From NCBI RefSeq assembly GCF_020379485.1, contig NC_063437.1, positions 15,091,726 to 15,155,725 on the forward strand: 64,000 bases of DNA, given 5' to 3'. Within the stretch, counting starts at the first letter, position 1. Each line of letters starts with the position of its first letter. This document shows, piece by piece, positions 47,489 through 58,139 of the stretch. This DNA is from Brassica napus (Eukaryota; Streptophyta; Magnoliopsida; Brassicales; Brassicaceae). A program made the position numbers and the translations under genes. The notes under the pieces were generated by a model. That model saw only the letters and a list, made by a program, of their open reading frames with translations, was not told the DNA's origin and did no database searches.

Positions 47489-48778
47489 ATGTCTTTTGCA
47501 ACCAGAATGATGAGCATGACCCTCTCTCTTCAAATCCTTACAGCTTTTCTCTTTATTACCGCCACAGCATCATCACCACCCCCCAGCGGCTTCACCATGG
47601 ACCTAATCCAACGTCGCACTAATTCACCTTCTTCTCAACGCTCTAATACTGATGATCAACTCCGATCATCTCCTTACGCCGACGTCGTCTTTGATAACTA
47701 CGAGTATCTTATGAAACTCCAAATCGGTACACCTCCTGTCGAGATCGAAGCAATCGTAGACACAGGAAGCGATGTCATATGGACACAATGCTTGCCTTGT
47801 CTTAACTGCTTCAACCAAAGCAATCCAATATTCGACCCTTCGAAGTCCTCGACCTACAAAGAGAAACAATGCAATACCCCTAATGACCCCTCTTGTGATT
47901 ATGAGTTGACATACGCAGACCAAAGCTACTCCAAAGGAAGTTACGCATCCGAGACTGTCACCATCAAATCCACTTCTGGCCAATCCTATGTAATGCCTGA
48001 AACAGTTATTGGATGTTCACACAACAGCTCGGGGTTTCGAACAACCGGTTCTGGCATTGTTGGTCTAAGTTGGGATCGTTCATCACTCATCTCTCAGATG
48101 GGCAAAAACATGCACGGTGCCTTTTCTTACTGCTTATCCCCTGGGGGAGCTAGTAAGATCAACTTTGGAAGTAATGCTATTGTGTCAGGGAATGGGACTG
48201 TATCAACACCTATGTTTCTGAAACCCGGTTTCGGTTTCTATCACCTAAACCTAGACGCGGTCAGCGTTGGGGAAACTCGCGTTGAAACACTGGGGACACC
48301 GTTTCACGCAGTAGACGGTAACATGATCATAGACTCTGGATCAACTGCATGCTCCTTGCCCACGAGTTACTGTAGCCTAGTGTGGGAGGCAGTGGAAAAG
48401 TTTGTTACAGCGGAACGAGTAACTTACGCGGACGGCTTGCTTTGCTACAAAACGAACACCATGGATGTCTTTCCAGTGATCACAATGCATTTCTCTGGAG
48501 GTGCAGATCTTGTTTTGGATAAACACAATACATATATTTCTAATGGACATGCCATTTGTCTGCTTATTCTGTGTAAAGAAGAAGCTCTTTTTGGTAATAC
48601 AGCGCAGAACAACTTCTTGGTTGGTTATGATCATTCTTCACGACTGATTTCTTTTAAACCCACCGATTGTGAAGTTGCACAAGACATACCAAGAGACTCA
48701 ATTTCTGCAGCATTGGTTTTACAGTTTAACATTAAGTTTGTTTTATTTATATTTGTCCTTTCATTAATTAGACTATAG
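47489..48778 (+). CDS. aspartic protease, A1/nepenthesin-type (tandem copy 1)
   Basis: Intronless, 429 residues, of the family that includes Arabidopsis At2g28010-28040 and At2g28220. A signal peptide at 1-28 is followed by a short pro-region. The first catalytic motif VDTGSDVIWTQC has Asp at 91, and the second, IIDSGSTACSLP, has Asp at 282. The plant Cys-rich insert CLPCLNCFNQSNPIFDPSKS lies between. The C-terminus is a hydrophobic tail after small residues, which could be a GPI-anchor signal. Start chosen at 47489 because both copies share MSFATRMM there; a frame from 47429 overlaps the TATA box. Compared with copy 2, the second motif has Ser-Thr-Ala-Cys-Ser for Thr-Thr-Phe-Thr-Tyr and the flap is YADQSYSKG for YGDQSYTIG. 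It also lacks about six residues near the end. The reading frame is open, but activity may be altered. Substrate unknown; likely secreted or cell-surface. Confidence 0.9.
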   Translation: MSFATRMMSMTLSLQILTAFLFITATASSPPPSGFTMDLIQRRTNSPSSQRSNTDDQLRSSPYADVVFDNYEYLMKLQIGTPPVEIEAIVDTGSDVIWTQCLPCLNCFNQSNPIFDPSKSSTYKEKQCNTPNDPSCDYELTYADQSYSKGSYASETVTIKSTSGQSYVMPETVIGCSHNSSGFRTTGSGIVGLSWDRSSLISQMGKNMHGAFSYCLSPGGASKINFGSNAIVSGNGTVSTPMFLKPGFGFYHLNLDAVSVGETRVETLGTPFHAVDGNMIIDSGSTACSLPTSYCSLVWEAVEKFVTAERVTYADGLLCYKTNTMDVFPVITMHFSGGADLVLDKHNTYISNGHAICLLILCKEEALFGNTAQNNFLVGYDHSSRLISFKPTDCEVAQDIPRDSISAALVLQFNIKFVLFIFVLSLIRL

Positions 48779-48850
48779 AGAATGGATTTGTTTTATTTAT
48801 TTACGTCCCTTCATTAATAAAACGATGGACAATGGATTTGTTTTAAACAT
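48736..48850 (+). repeat. minisatellite at the 3' end of protease gene 1, about 2.3 units
   Basis: Units of about 50 bp, each with g(g/t)tttgttttattta, tcctttcattaat-type and aatgg words. The first unit codes for the hydrophobic C-terminus and stop codon; the next lies in the 3' flank. Protease gene 2 has about 4.3 units. Confidence 0.88.
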
Positions 48851-49907
48851 CAATATGCGAATGAATTGTTGAGTCGCACTCTTAAACGAATAATAATTGA
48901 CTGCTTCATCATGACATGTATATCTCAAAGAACTCCATCACTTTTTCTCACCTTCTCCACTGATGATACGTAAGAAGATACTCAGCAGTGTAATATTGTT
49001 TTTTTTTTTGAGAAATCAGTGTAATATTGTTTCTTGATTATTCTTTGGTGTCCCATCTCCTTACGTTATTTTCACAACTTTCGACCCTATTTTACTCAAA
49101 CTTAAAATGATTATTCTCCAAGAAAATATGTTCTACAAGAATTTTGATGAATACCGACATATTACTTTGGTAGATATGGTAAAATAATATGAAGCAAATA
49201 AAGATGTTATGGATTAGTCAAGTTTTTTTTAATTACTTTTTATATATATTTCCCTAACCTCAATACAGATCATTACGCATGAAGAAAAACAGAGGCAGAA
49301 AAAGATACAGTCACAGTGAGAAGGCAAGCCATAGATGAAACAATAAGATAACGATTAGGAAAGATGAGTAAGGTTGGAAATATTTGAACCATGTGATCAG
49401 ATGTGATTCTGAGCTTGGAAAATGAGCTGTCCTCTTGAAAAATCCCCATGTCTCTGCGATCTCTTCCAAAATAGTTTAGCACGTACAACAAGTTAAAATT
49501 TCTTTGACCAAAATCTATGTCGGTTTTCTCACAAAATTATGCAATCTAGAGTTCCCCTCTCACAGATTTATGCAATCTAGATTTTAAATGGATTATACCT
49601 ATAAAGACATAGGAAGTACCCACTCAAACATAATGTAGTAAACATAAACAATGTGACCGTACGGAGCATCTTAGTATCCAATGTAAACATAGAAAATGCC
49701 TGCTCCTGAGCTGAGAGCATGACCAACATGTAAAATCTTGGGAAGGAGTTTCTAGTTGTTCAATATTATTACAATGTGATAATGAATGCATTTCATGAGA
49801 CTTCTTAGATAATTTATTTCCAGCTCGATTCCTTTCTCTCTCTCTCTGTTTGTAAAGTCTTCATCATGCATTCGTGATTTCGCCTCTCGTGGGGGCTAGC
49901 AATGTGA
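48851..49907. other. spacer between protease gene 1 and the LINE fragment
   Basis: AT-rich with stops in all frames; nothing recognised. A duplicated word cagtgtaatattgttt at about 48987 and 49018 is separated by a T run. Confidence 0.5.
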
Positions 49908-50186
49908 TCTGCAGTGGAACATGCACTGAGATTAGGATTCACCAAGATTATCTTCAATTCAGATTCGAAACAACTTGTAGGAGCAATCAACGGCTCACTC
50001 ACTTTCTCTGATCTTCATGAGATTTGTTCTGATATCCATCTTTTGTGGAAAAACTTTGATTCGGTTCTGTTTAGCTTCTGCCATTATGGTTCTGTTTCTT
50101 TTGAGGATGGCTTGGCTAAATAGTCTTTAAACTATTTTGTATGAGAAGCCCATTAAGAAATGAAGTTGTTGTTGCACAAAAAAAAA
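49908..50186 (+). pseudogene. LINE 3' end: RNase H-like (RVT_3) fragment with poly(A) tail
   Basis: The frame encodes VEHALRLGFTKIIFNSDSK, then DIHLLW and the terminal FEDGLAK before a stop at 50121-50123. This is the last part of the RNase H-like domain carried by plant non-LTR retrotransposons. A stop codon at 49905 closes the frame upstream. A short 3' region ends in an A run at 50178-50186, as expected of a 5'-truncated LINE. No reverse transcriptase is present. Confidence 0.7.
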
Positions 50187-50223
50187 CCTAAAAGTTTTGT
50201 ATTTTTTTTATAAGGGTTTATGA

Positions 50224-50548
50224 ACAATTAGCAGGGCCGGCTCAATGTTGGAGGTTGTACGGTAAATTTTTTTTTTTTACTTTCTAAAATTTGTATACAG
50301 ATAATGTTTAAAATATTTTAAAATTTAATCAGTAATATTTTATTTATTTTGTAGTAAAAATAAAATTATACATATCAAATAATTTTGAATCCTTTTTAAT
50401 TTTATTTATTATATTTATAATTTATATATATGTAAAATATAGATTTATAAAAAAATTGGACCCTTAATTATTATTATACGGAAGGATACGGGCTTGGACC
50501 TGGGGCGATCGCATCGCTTGTCCCCCAATGAGCTGGCCTGACAATTAC
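50224..50548. mobile_element. 309-bp hAT miniature element in the promoter of protease gene 2
   Basis: Element 50232-50540. The ends are cagggccggctcaatg and, inverted, caggccagctcattg. The flanking 8-mers acaattag (50224-50231) and acaattac (50541-50548) differ at one base. The paralogous promoter of gene 1 has the unbroken acaattac at 47052-47059, an empty site. The right arm holds tggggcgatcgcatcgcttg. The element codes for nothing. Confidence 0.9.
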
Positions 50549-50880
50549 GTAAAAAACATTTCACTATAATAAAGTGATAATATCCATTACTGGAACGTCA
50601 AAAAATGGAAAACCAGAAAATCAATGTAAACTTTTAAGAAAAATTGTAATATATTCGGAAATGGAATCAAATCAGCAAAATTGGAAAAGTTGTCAAGTCA
50701 AGACAGTTAACAATTACGTAAAATATACATTTAGCTAGAATAGTGATAATTCCATAAATAGAACGTAAAAAAACTAGAAAACCATAGTAAACTCTTAGAA
50801 ACAAAATTGTTAAAATATTCAAAAATGGAAATAACAAAATTGGGAAAATGACAAATAAGGAGAATTAACAATTACGGCTA
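50541..50880 (+). promoter_or_regulatory. duplicated promoter block of protease gene 2 (two internal units)
   Basis: Units at 50541-50710 and 50711-50867, then the start of a third at 50868, each opening acaattacg. It aligns with 47052-47400 over its length, showing that the promoter was duplicated with the gene and that the internal tandem repeat came first. Confidence 0.85.
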
Positions 50881-50894
50881 AAGTCCACATACTG

Positions 50895-50902
50895 TATAAA
50901 TA
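50895..50902 (+). promoter_or_regulatory. TATA box, protease gene 2
   Basis: TATAAATA in the context gtataaatatgtgcatg, identical to protease gene 1, 64 bases before the ATG. Confidence 0.65.
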
Positions 50903-50965
50903 TGTGCATGGACGATCAAGAAGTTGCATTGTCTCTCAAAACCTAAAAACTATTACTCGATCACC

Positions 50966-52273
50966 ATGTCTTTCGCAACCAGAATGATGACCATTATACT
51001 CTCTCTTCAAATCATTACAGCTTTTCTCTTTATTACCGCCACAGCCTCATCACCTCCCAGCGGCTTCACCGTGGACCTAATCCACCGTCGCACTAATTCA
51101 TCTTCTTCTCAACGCTCTAATGTTGATGGTCAACTCCGATCATCTCCTTACGCCGACGTCTTCTTTGAAACGTCCGAGTATCTTATGAAACTCAAAATCG
51201 GTACTCCTCCTGTCGAGATTGACGCAGTCTTAGACACAGGAAGCGAGATCATATGGACACAATGTCTGCCTTGTCTTAACTGCTACAACCAACGCAATAT
51301 AATATTCGACCCTTCGAAATCCTCGACCTACAAAGCGAGAACATGCAATACCGGTAACCCTTCTTGTAACTATAATTTGGTCTACGGAGACCAAAGCTAC
51401 ACCATAGGAAGCTTAGCAACCGAGACCGTCACCATCCAATCCACTTCTGGCCACTCCTATGTAATGCCTAAAACCGTTATTGGATGTTCGCACAACAGCT
51501 CAGGGTTTGTAACAACCGCTTCGGGCATTGTTGGTCTAAGTTGGATGTCTTTATCTCTCATCTCTCAGATGGGTAAAGACATGCTCGGTGCCTTTTCTTA
51601 CTGCTTTTCGCCTGAGGGAACTAGTAAGATCAGCTTTGGAAGTAATGCTATTGTGTCGGGAGATGGGACTGTATCAACACCTATGTTTACGAAGACGGAG
51701 AAACCTGGTTTCTATTACCTAAACCTAGACGCCGTCAGCGTTGGGGAGGCTCGCGTTGAAACATTGGGGACTCCGTTTCACGCCGTAGACGGGAACATGT
51801 TGATAGACTCTGGAACCACCTTCACCTACTTGCCCGCTAGCTACTGCAGCCTGGTGAGGGAGTCGGTGGAAAAGGTTGTGACTGCGGAACTATTTACTAC
51901 CTCGGACGGCACGCATTGCTACAAAACGAAGACGATGGATATCTTCCCAGTGATCACATTGCATTTCTCTGGGGGTGCAGATCTTGTTTTGGATAGAAAC
52001 AATACTTATATGGCTTACGGAGAAGCCATTTGTCTGATGATTATGTGTAGTCCAATGACACCAGTTGCTGAAGCGGCCGTTTTTGGTAACAGAGCACAGA
52101 ACAACTTCTTGGTTGGTTATGATCGTTCGTCACTACAGTTTTCGTTTAAACCCACCGATTGTGGAGTTACAGAAGACAAAAAACCAAGAGACTCAACTTC
52201 TGCAGCATCGTTTTCACAGTTTAACATTAAGTTTGTTTTATTTATAGTTGTCCTTTCACTAATAAGACTATAG
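50966..52273 (+). CDS. aspartic protease, A1/nepenthesin-type (tandem copy 2)
   Basis: Intronless, 435 residues, sister of the gene at 47489 in direct orientation; the start codons are about 3.5 kb apart. Signal peptide 1-28; catalytic Asp 90 in LDTGSEIIWTQC and Asp 281 in LIDSGTTFTYLP; flap Tyr in YGDQSYTIG. All three follow the usual plant A1 pattern, so this copy is the more likely active enzyme. The Cys-rich insert has CLPCLNCYNQ. The C-terminal tail (FNIKFVLFIVVLSLIRL) is hydrophobic after a Ser/Ala stretch, a possible GPI-anchor signal as in some Arabidopsis relatives. Expected place: secretory pathway, cell wall or plasma membrane. Promoter and tail repeats are shared with copy 1; the promoter of this copy carries an additional 309-bp hAT insertion about 425 bp before the ATG. 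Confidence 0.92.
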   Translation: MSFATRMMTIILSLQIITAFLFITATASSPPSGFTVDLIHRRTNSSSSQRSNVDGQLRSSPYADVFFETSEYLMKLKIGTPPVEIDAVLDTGSEIIWTQCLPCLNCYNQRNIIFDPSKSSTYKARTCNTGNPSCNYNLVYGDQSYTIGSLATETVTIQSTSGHSYVMPKTVIGCSHNSSGFVTTASGIVGLSWMSLSLISQMGKDMLGAFSYCFSPEGTSKISFGSNAIVSGDGTVSTPMFTKTEKPGFYYLNLDAVSVGEARVETLGTPFHAVDGNMLIDSGTTFTYLPASYCSLVRESVEKVVTAELFTTSDGTHCYKTKTMDIFPVITLHFSGGADLVLDRNNTYMAYGEAICLMIMCSPMTPVAEAAVFGNRAQNNFLVGYDRSSLQFSFKPTDCGVTEDKKPRDSTSAASFSQFNIKFVLFIVVLSLIRL

Positions 52274-52439
52274 AGAATGGGTTTGTTTTATTTTTATATG
52301 TCCTTTCATTAATAATACTCTAGATAATGGATTTGTTTTATTTATATTATGTCGTTTCTAATAATACCATAGAGAATGGATTTGTTTTATTTAGTTTGTC
52401 CTTTCATTAATAAGACCAGAGAGAATGGATTTGTTTTAA
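52231..52439 (+). repeat. minisatellite at the 3' end of protease gene 2, about 4.3 units
   Basis: Four full units of about 50 bp plus a partial one, each with ttgttttattta, gtcctttca and agagaatgg words. The first unit encodes the protein C-terminus and stop (52271-52273); three more extend the 3' flank. The last short unit (gatttgttttaa) matches the end of the gene 1 array. Confidence 0.9.
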
Positions 52440-54912
52440 CCAGCATCAATATGCAAATGAGTAGTTGAGTCGCACTCATAAACGAATAACATATGACCTT
52501 TTAGACATCTCCGCCATAAGTTTTCTCGCCTTTTCCATTGATGATGTAGGAAAATACTCCATCTGAACCGATACACACATCCTTAAGCTTACATCCAACA
52601 ACTCTAAATCTAGACCACAAGATACAAGGCAATCCTCTAAATGCATAATTATTGTTCAAGAGTTCCTCATCTATGTTAAACATTATAAATAGCATGACGA
52701 ATCATCACCAAATGCAAATTAATAACCCCATATAATACCCTTTCGATGACTGATTACAATACTAAGATTGAGATAATAAGAGGCAGGATTCCAGTATACA
52801 ACAAGTTCATCTTCTAAATTCTAATGCATCGACACTGTTCAATGTTTGACTCTTTTAAGATTAGCATTTTAAATAGCATCACCAAAACAGCCCCAAGCAG
52901 TATCATCATAGATATGCAGCATCAGCATTGTTATTAAGGAACACTGGAAACATATATTTTCGAGATACTATACTTGGTGATGATTACATGCCTCCAACCT
53001 ATATTGATTGATCATCATCGCTAAGATAAACAGTAATTTTAGCTTCATACCTCCAAACTATACCTCCAACATTCACAGAATGAGTCGAGACGGAGCAACT
53101 GAATGTGCGATTTTTCCTTGGCCAGCAAAAGTAGATGTTAAAGTAAATTGTGAATTTATCGAATCTGATCATTAATGTTTATCATCTTTCTGTGAGTCAA
53201 ATGTAGGTTTAGATAGTAAGATTATTTGATAAAAGGATAGATATCATGAAAGTGGACTGATCTCGATCTGTTGTTAGAGTTTGATACTTATTTGTTAAGT
53301 TCCTTGAATAGTTGTTTGGTTCTTGATAGTAAACCTCATGGATCATCGCCCTAGTTAGCTTCATTTTAATCTGATGATGTAACAGTTAGTAATAGTTTTT
53401 TTTTTTGGGTCAACTCAGTTAGTAGTAGTTAAGACAATGCCCACAAGTTAAGAGACATGGGCAAGCGAGGCGGCTTTGTATTTTTTTTCCCCTTCTTTCT
53501 CTAAGAACATTGGAATATTTCTCGAGCTATTTACACTGAAACACACAATTCTTATCCTCAATAACACAAAGACACACATAATACTGGTTGCACACTTTGT
53601 ATCATGGAAAACGCCTACTATATCCTTAACTAGACACCAAACTAATTCACATCTCTTACAACTTATCCTGTTTTCCCTTATTATTTTCGAAACCAATGTC
53701 CCCTAAAACCAAAAAAATTCCCCCATTTTTTTCATATCTCTTCCAACTCGATTATCTTGTCCCCTCCACTTTCGATCTCTGGCAAAGCTTCGTCCCCTCC
53801 ACTTGCAATTTCCGGCAAAGCTTCGTCCCCTCCACTTTTGATCTCTAGAAAACAACCATATCATTGTGATTCCTCCTGCATCCTGACCTCCGAACCTCAC
53901 CTTTTAAACCTTAGTTGTAAAAATCTATGTCGCTCTCTTCCCTCACCATGACCGTATGTAAAAGATATTCAATCATCCAAGTTTTTCGTTGTGCAATTAA
54001 TTTATGTAATTGTATTTCTCACAACCGATTTTCCAGGTAAGACTATTCTAAATCCAATCTCATCTCTCTGTTATCAGAAGTCTCACCTACTGATAAGGAT
54101 TATTTCTAATCTAAGTAAAATAAATGTAGTATTTAAGAGTCAATCTAATTCTAAGCGATTTCAATCCAAAGAAAATGCAGATTAATGCATAATCTAAGTG
54201 CAATCAGTGTGATGAAGTGATTTAATTTAACTAACAAGACTCTAAGGAAATAAATTAACAAACTTTCAAGGAATAGGATAAAGGAAGACTCATGGGTTTA
54301 AGAATTTGACTTCAGATGAATGACAAGGTATCAATCGACATATTTTTTTAAATCTAGACAATGAGACTAAACAATTTCTTTGTCAAGATAAATGTTCATT
54401 TACTCTCATTAATCAAACATCAAATGTCTTTGGTTTGTGTCATGCAAATAATCATTAAGAGTGAGTCTATTAACTATCTAAGTTCTTCTAACATCAAATG
54501 TTTTTGGTTAAGCTAGCAAAGAGAAAAGTTGAGTTCGCTCAGACATTTCATCGAACACCTTTCGAGTAATGAAATGTCTAGAGTTCTAATCTAAAGAGGC
54601 CAACTCTATACTAGCATTAAGATCAGTCAACAAGCAAGTAAATAGATTAATCTAACTCTAAACAATCTAGATCTTCATTTAATCATCTTAATCACCATAA
54701 TTCATGAATCCAAAGATGACTACTCACTCATTATCATGATAGACATTAAATCATTGGTTGATTTAAGACTAAACATAATTAATGATCAAAGTAATCAAGC
54801 AAGCACAAAAGGATATAGATCAAGATTAAATCTTCATCTCCAAAGTGGTTTTTGATTTGATAGATAACAAGATAATATTCTAAGATTGAGTTTACAATGT
54901 ATTTATAGTTGC
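52440..54912. other. spacer after the protease pair, partly retroelement-like
   Basis: No host gene. The stretch 53400-53960 has a near-repeat of tcccctccactt followed by agcttcg (53757-53850, three related units). The stretch 54050-54900 is A-rich with many taatcta/aatctaa words and, on the minus strand, a caactataaatac promoter-like box near 54915-54900. It may be an LTR read leftwards, but I could not find its ends. Confidence 0.4.
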
Positions 54913-55400
54913 TTAAAACACAAGGACAAAATGGTAAAATGCTCTGCTACGGATGATGGCCGCGACCATCTCTAGCCTGCGAAGTGAGCCCGCAAAATCA
55001 AGTACCTCGTTCGCGACCCACACATCCCGCGGTAGCACCTTATGAAATGGCCTGGTCGGATTCGTCGTAACACGGTCACGGCCTGCCTTCACCCGCGAAC
55101 GCCACCCGTGATCTACCTCTTCACTTCGCGGCCTCCACTTCCTGCGATTCACCCTGGTTGAATCTCGACATCTTGACGTAGAGAAATTGCATGCATGCTC
55201 TGATTGCGGCTGTGAACCGCGATCACCGAGTACCATCGCAGCCTCTTGTTGTCTGCGAAAGGAGCCTGCTACGGCACCATCACAGCCACCGTGCCTCCTC
55301 CACGATTCTCCACCGTGTCTTATGAAGCTAGCATCCTCCGTCATTGTCGTGGTCAAGCTCGAGCTCGTGCTCACCGTCGTCTCTTCCTCCTGTAGAGAAT
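54913..55400 (-). other. GC-rich island with an open frame, probably element-derived
   Basis: About 480 bases with much higher GC than either side and frequent cgcga/cgcgg words. A 153-residue minus-strand frame (54913-55374) runs through it and is rich in Arg, Ser and Gly, with no motif I know. The plus strand is nearly as open. I read it as transposon-internal sequence and not a gene. Confidence 0.4.
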
Positions 55401-56399
55401 CTTAAAACAAGAAAGATTCAAGCTTTATAAAGCCTTATTGATACAAAATGAAATAGCTTGTTAAAGCTTTATTTAGTGCAAGAAATTAAAGAGAAAAAAA
55501 AAACTTTAGACTTGTCTTCAAGAACACAAAGATTCTATTAATATAATAAGAGTTTTGAATGAAGCTGCTACAATGGCAGCCAAGGTTACAACCAAAAAAC
55601 ATCTAAAGACATATTTATATCAGTCTAGAAATCCTAACACGTGAACTATTGAGACTTCTTAATGGATCATAAGTGGGCCTTCAGTGTGGGTTTCAATACC
55701 TCCACCACCACAAACTCTCACTTGTCTAAGCTCTCCACCGTAGCTCACAGCCGCATAAGCTTTAAGCCTCGTCCCAATCACATGGCTGAGCCTTATTGAA
55801 ACCCTAGAGTCACTGTAGCTCTACCGGTGACAAGGACCTCGCGACAAGCCGACACCGTCGGGATCGAAGCAAAAAGGAACGACAATGGTGATCTTTAGCG
55901 TATTTGCAAATTTGGTCCTTTCACTTCTGGTTTTTTTTTTCAATTGGCCCCAAACTTTCTGATTTGCAAATTTAACATTGAATTTCACCATTAACTTCCA
56001 ATTGTGCATTTTAGACCCTGTCAAATGCAATTATGTATGCAAATACAATTTAACACCTAAATGCAACCTAGAATGATCATAAAATAAGCATAAATATGAA
56101 TTTAAAACTCATCAAAATCAAGAGTATCACCGAGAACGAGCCTCACGACCTGAACCTCCCCTCTAGGTTCTTTGCGACATACCATTTCCCCAACAACAAG
56201 CTCAACATCTATTGCAAATTAGACTTGTTAACATTTCTCAACCACACGCTCAAACACACTATGGTGTTGTAGACCCTTTGACAGTCTTGCTTCAGGAAAG
56301 CTCTTCGAACTTCCTCTCGACACAGCTGCCATCTCATATAACCTGATATACTCTCTCCTAACCAGAAAACTGATAACATAAATTAAGTGTGTTATGTGG
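55401..56399. other. spacer with retroelement-like words
   Basis: Includes tttgcaaatttggtcctttcac and related words near 55910-55990 (shown in part: aatttggtcctttcac), similar in type to 25550-25650. No coding domain recognised. Confidence 0.4.
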
Positions 56400-57300
56400 G
56401 AAGTCTTTAGACAAAATGCCAACCCATCCACATATGTGTATGATTTTGTGGACAGTCTCCAAACCCATCCATATTATCCCATCTGCTAAGATATATAAAT
56501 TTAAAAGAAATGCCAACCCATCTAATATACAGAATCCAAAATATCAAACGCTACTACTTCTCAACTACTACACTCCATCCTATGAAACAACTATAAAACC
56601 TATTGAAATAATCAACCTAAATCATATCTATTACCACATTTAAAAACATTCTAAGTGTGTAAAGTTTACCATCAACAAACTTCTAAGAGACTACCAATCA
56701 TACATCCATTTAAACCCATCCACAACCTACCATCATCTCATCTTTCGGAAAGCGCTACCCCATCTACACAAAATCATCCACCAGGAACCATCCACCATCT
56801 CCTAACACAACCACAAATCTTTTACCACTCTCCTCCATAAATACTTATCTACCCCATAACCATCAAAATCCTTGCATTCTACTCAAACCCTTTCAGTTAG
56901 CTATTGAGTACCCTCCCGGCTAACCATCTAAATCGTAAACCATGTGATAAAAAATTACAAATAATGTATGATCGATTTAACCACACAACCAGTGAAAATT
57001 ACATCCACCTAAGAATCAACACATTCACATCCGCACTATTGCATCCAAGCATTTGGATCCCCATTTCGCATCTACACATTCACATCATAGACTAAATTCA
57101 CATCACAAATTTTCTGTGTGTTTCATAGCTCCATGAAAACATAAGCGAAACCACTTATCTTTTACAAGATCCTCATTACCAACAACCAAAAGAACAAAAA
57201 ACAAACACATACTTAACATCATCACTCCAAAAAAAACTATACATCCTCATAAAACTTAAACACCTTATTTTCCAGCCGTTAGATTAGGCTCCTTAAACCA
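56400..57300. other. strand-asymmetric, G-poor region
   Basis: From 56521 to 56880 I count 111 C against 17 G on the plus strand; the bias weakens but continues to about 57260. Short open frames there (56389-56643, 56655-56840, 56904-57095) are Pro/His/Ser/Thr-rich because of composition. No gene or known element is recognised. Confidence 0.7.
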
Positions 57301-57390
57301 TATATCAGTAAGTTAGGTTAATTCTAACTTTATATATTGAGGCTCACAAAACTACATTAACGTTTATTTCATCGTGCAAGGCACACAAAC

Positions 57391-57950
57391 TACAGTAGAA
57401 ACTCTATAAATTAATACTCGATAAATTAATAAATACTATAAGTCAACAAATTCTTTTGGTCTCAAGTTGATCTGGTTCAAAATATAACACAAATCGCTAA
57501 AATAATAAGATAATAACTTTTTAGAAATCCTATGTAAATATATGGTTCTATTAAAATCATAAATTAATAATTTATCTGCATATACATTTTATATAAGTAC
57601 AAACTAAATATTATATTGCTGGTTTTATATTCACAATGAAAAATACTTCTATTTTTTCTTAACATTTGAATATATTTTGATGATATTTAGTAAAGTTATG
57701 TCGAAAACTACATTTAAATTCTATGAAACATAGAAATACACACCAAATAATATAATAAAACAATATGAAAATCGAATTTCTAAAATTTAGTTAATGCATA
57801 TACAGTAAAATAATTTTTTTCTTATTTTATAAATAATAATATTCAAACTAGAAAAAAATCTAAAAATACAAAATTTTGTAAATCAATAACTCTGTAAATT
57901 AATAAAATATCATAGTTCCAAAATTATTAATTTATAGAGTTTTTACTGTA
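57391..57950. mobile_element. Emigrant-type (pogo/Tc1-mariner) miniature element
   Basis: Element 57393-57948, 556 bp, flanked by TA on both sides (57391-57392, 57949-57950). The left end is cagtagaaactctataaatt; the right end inverted is cagtaaaaactctataaatt. Both match the Arabidopsis Emigrant terminal repeat as I recall it. The interior is AT-rich and non-coding. Confidence 0.88.
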
Positions 57951-58139
57951 TATCGCATAATTCTCTTTACAATATCACTAATCTTATAATTAAAAGCTTC
58001 CTCCCATTACTCATTTGATATACAATTTTGTCCAAAAATATATAAATTACACTACGAAGTGCACTTCATGTTTTTTTTTCAAGCATTTCTCCCTTTATAA
58101 TGGGCTTCTGTTAAGCATGTTTTCTTGATATATGAGATT

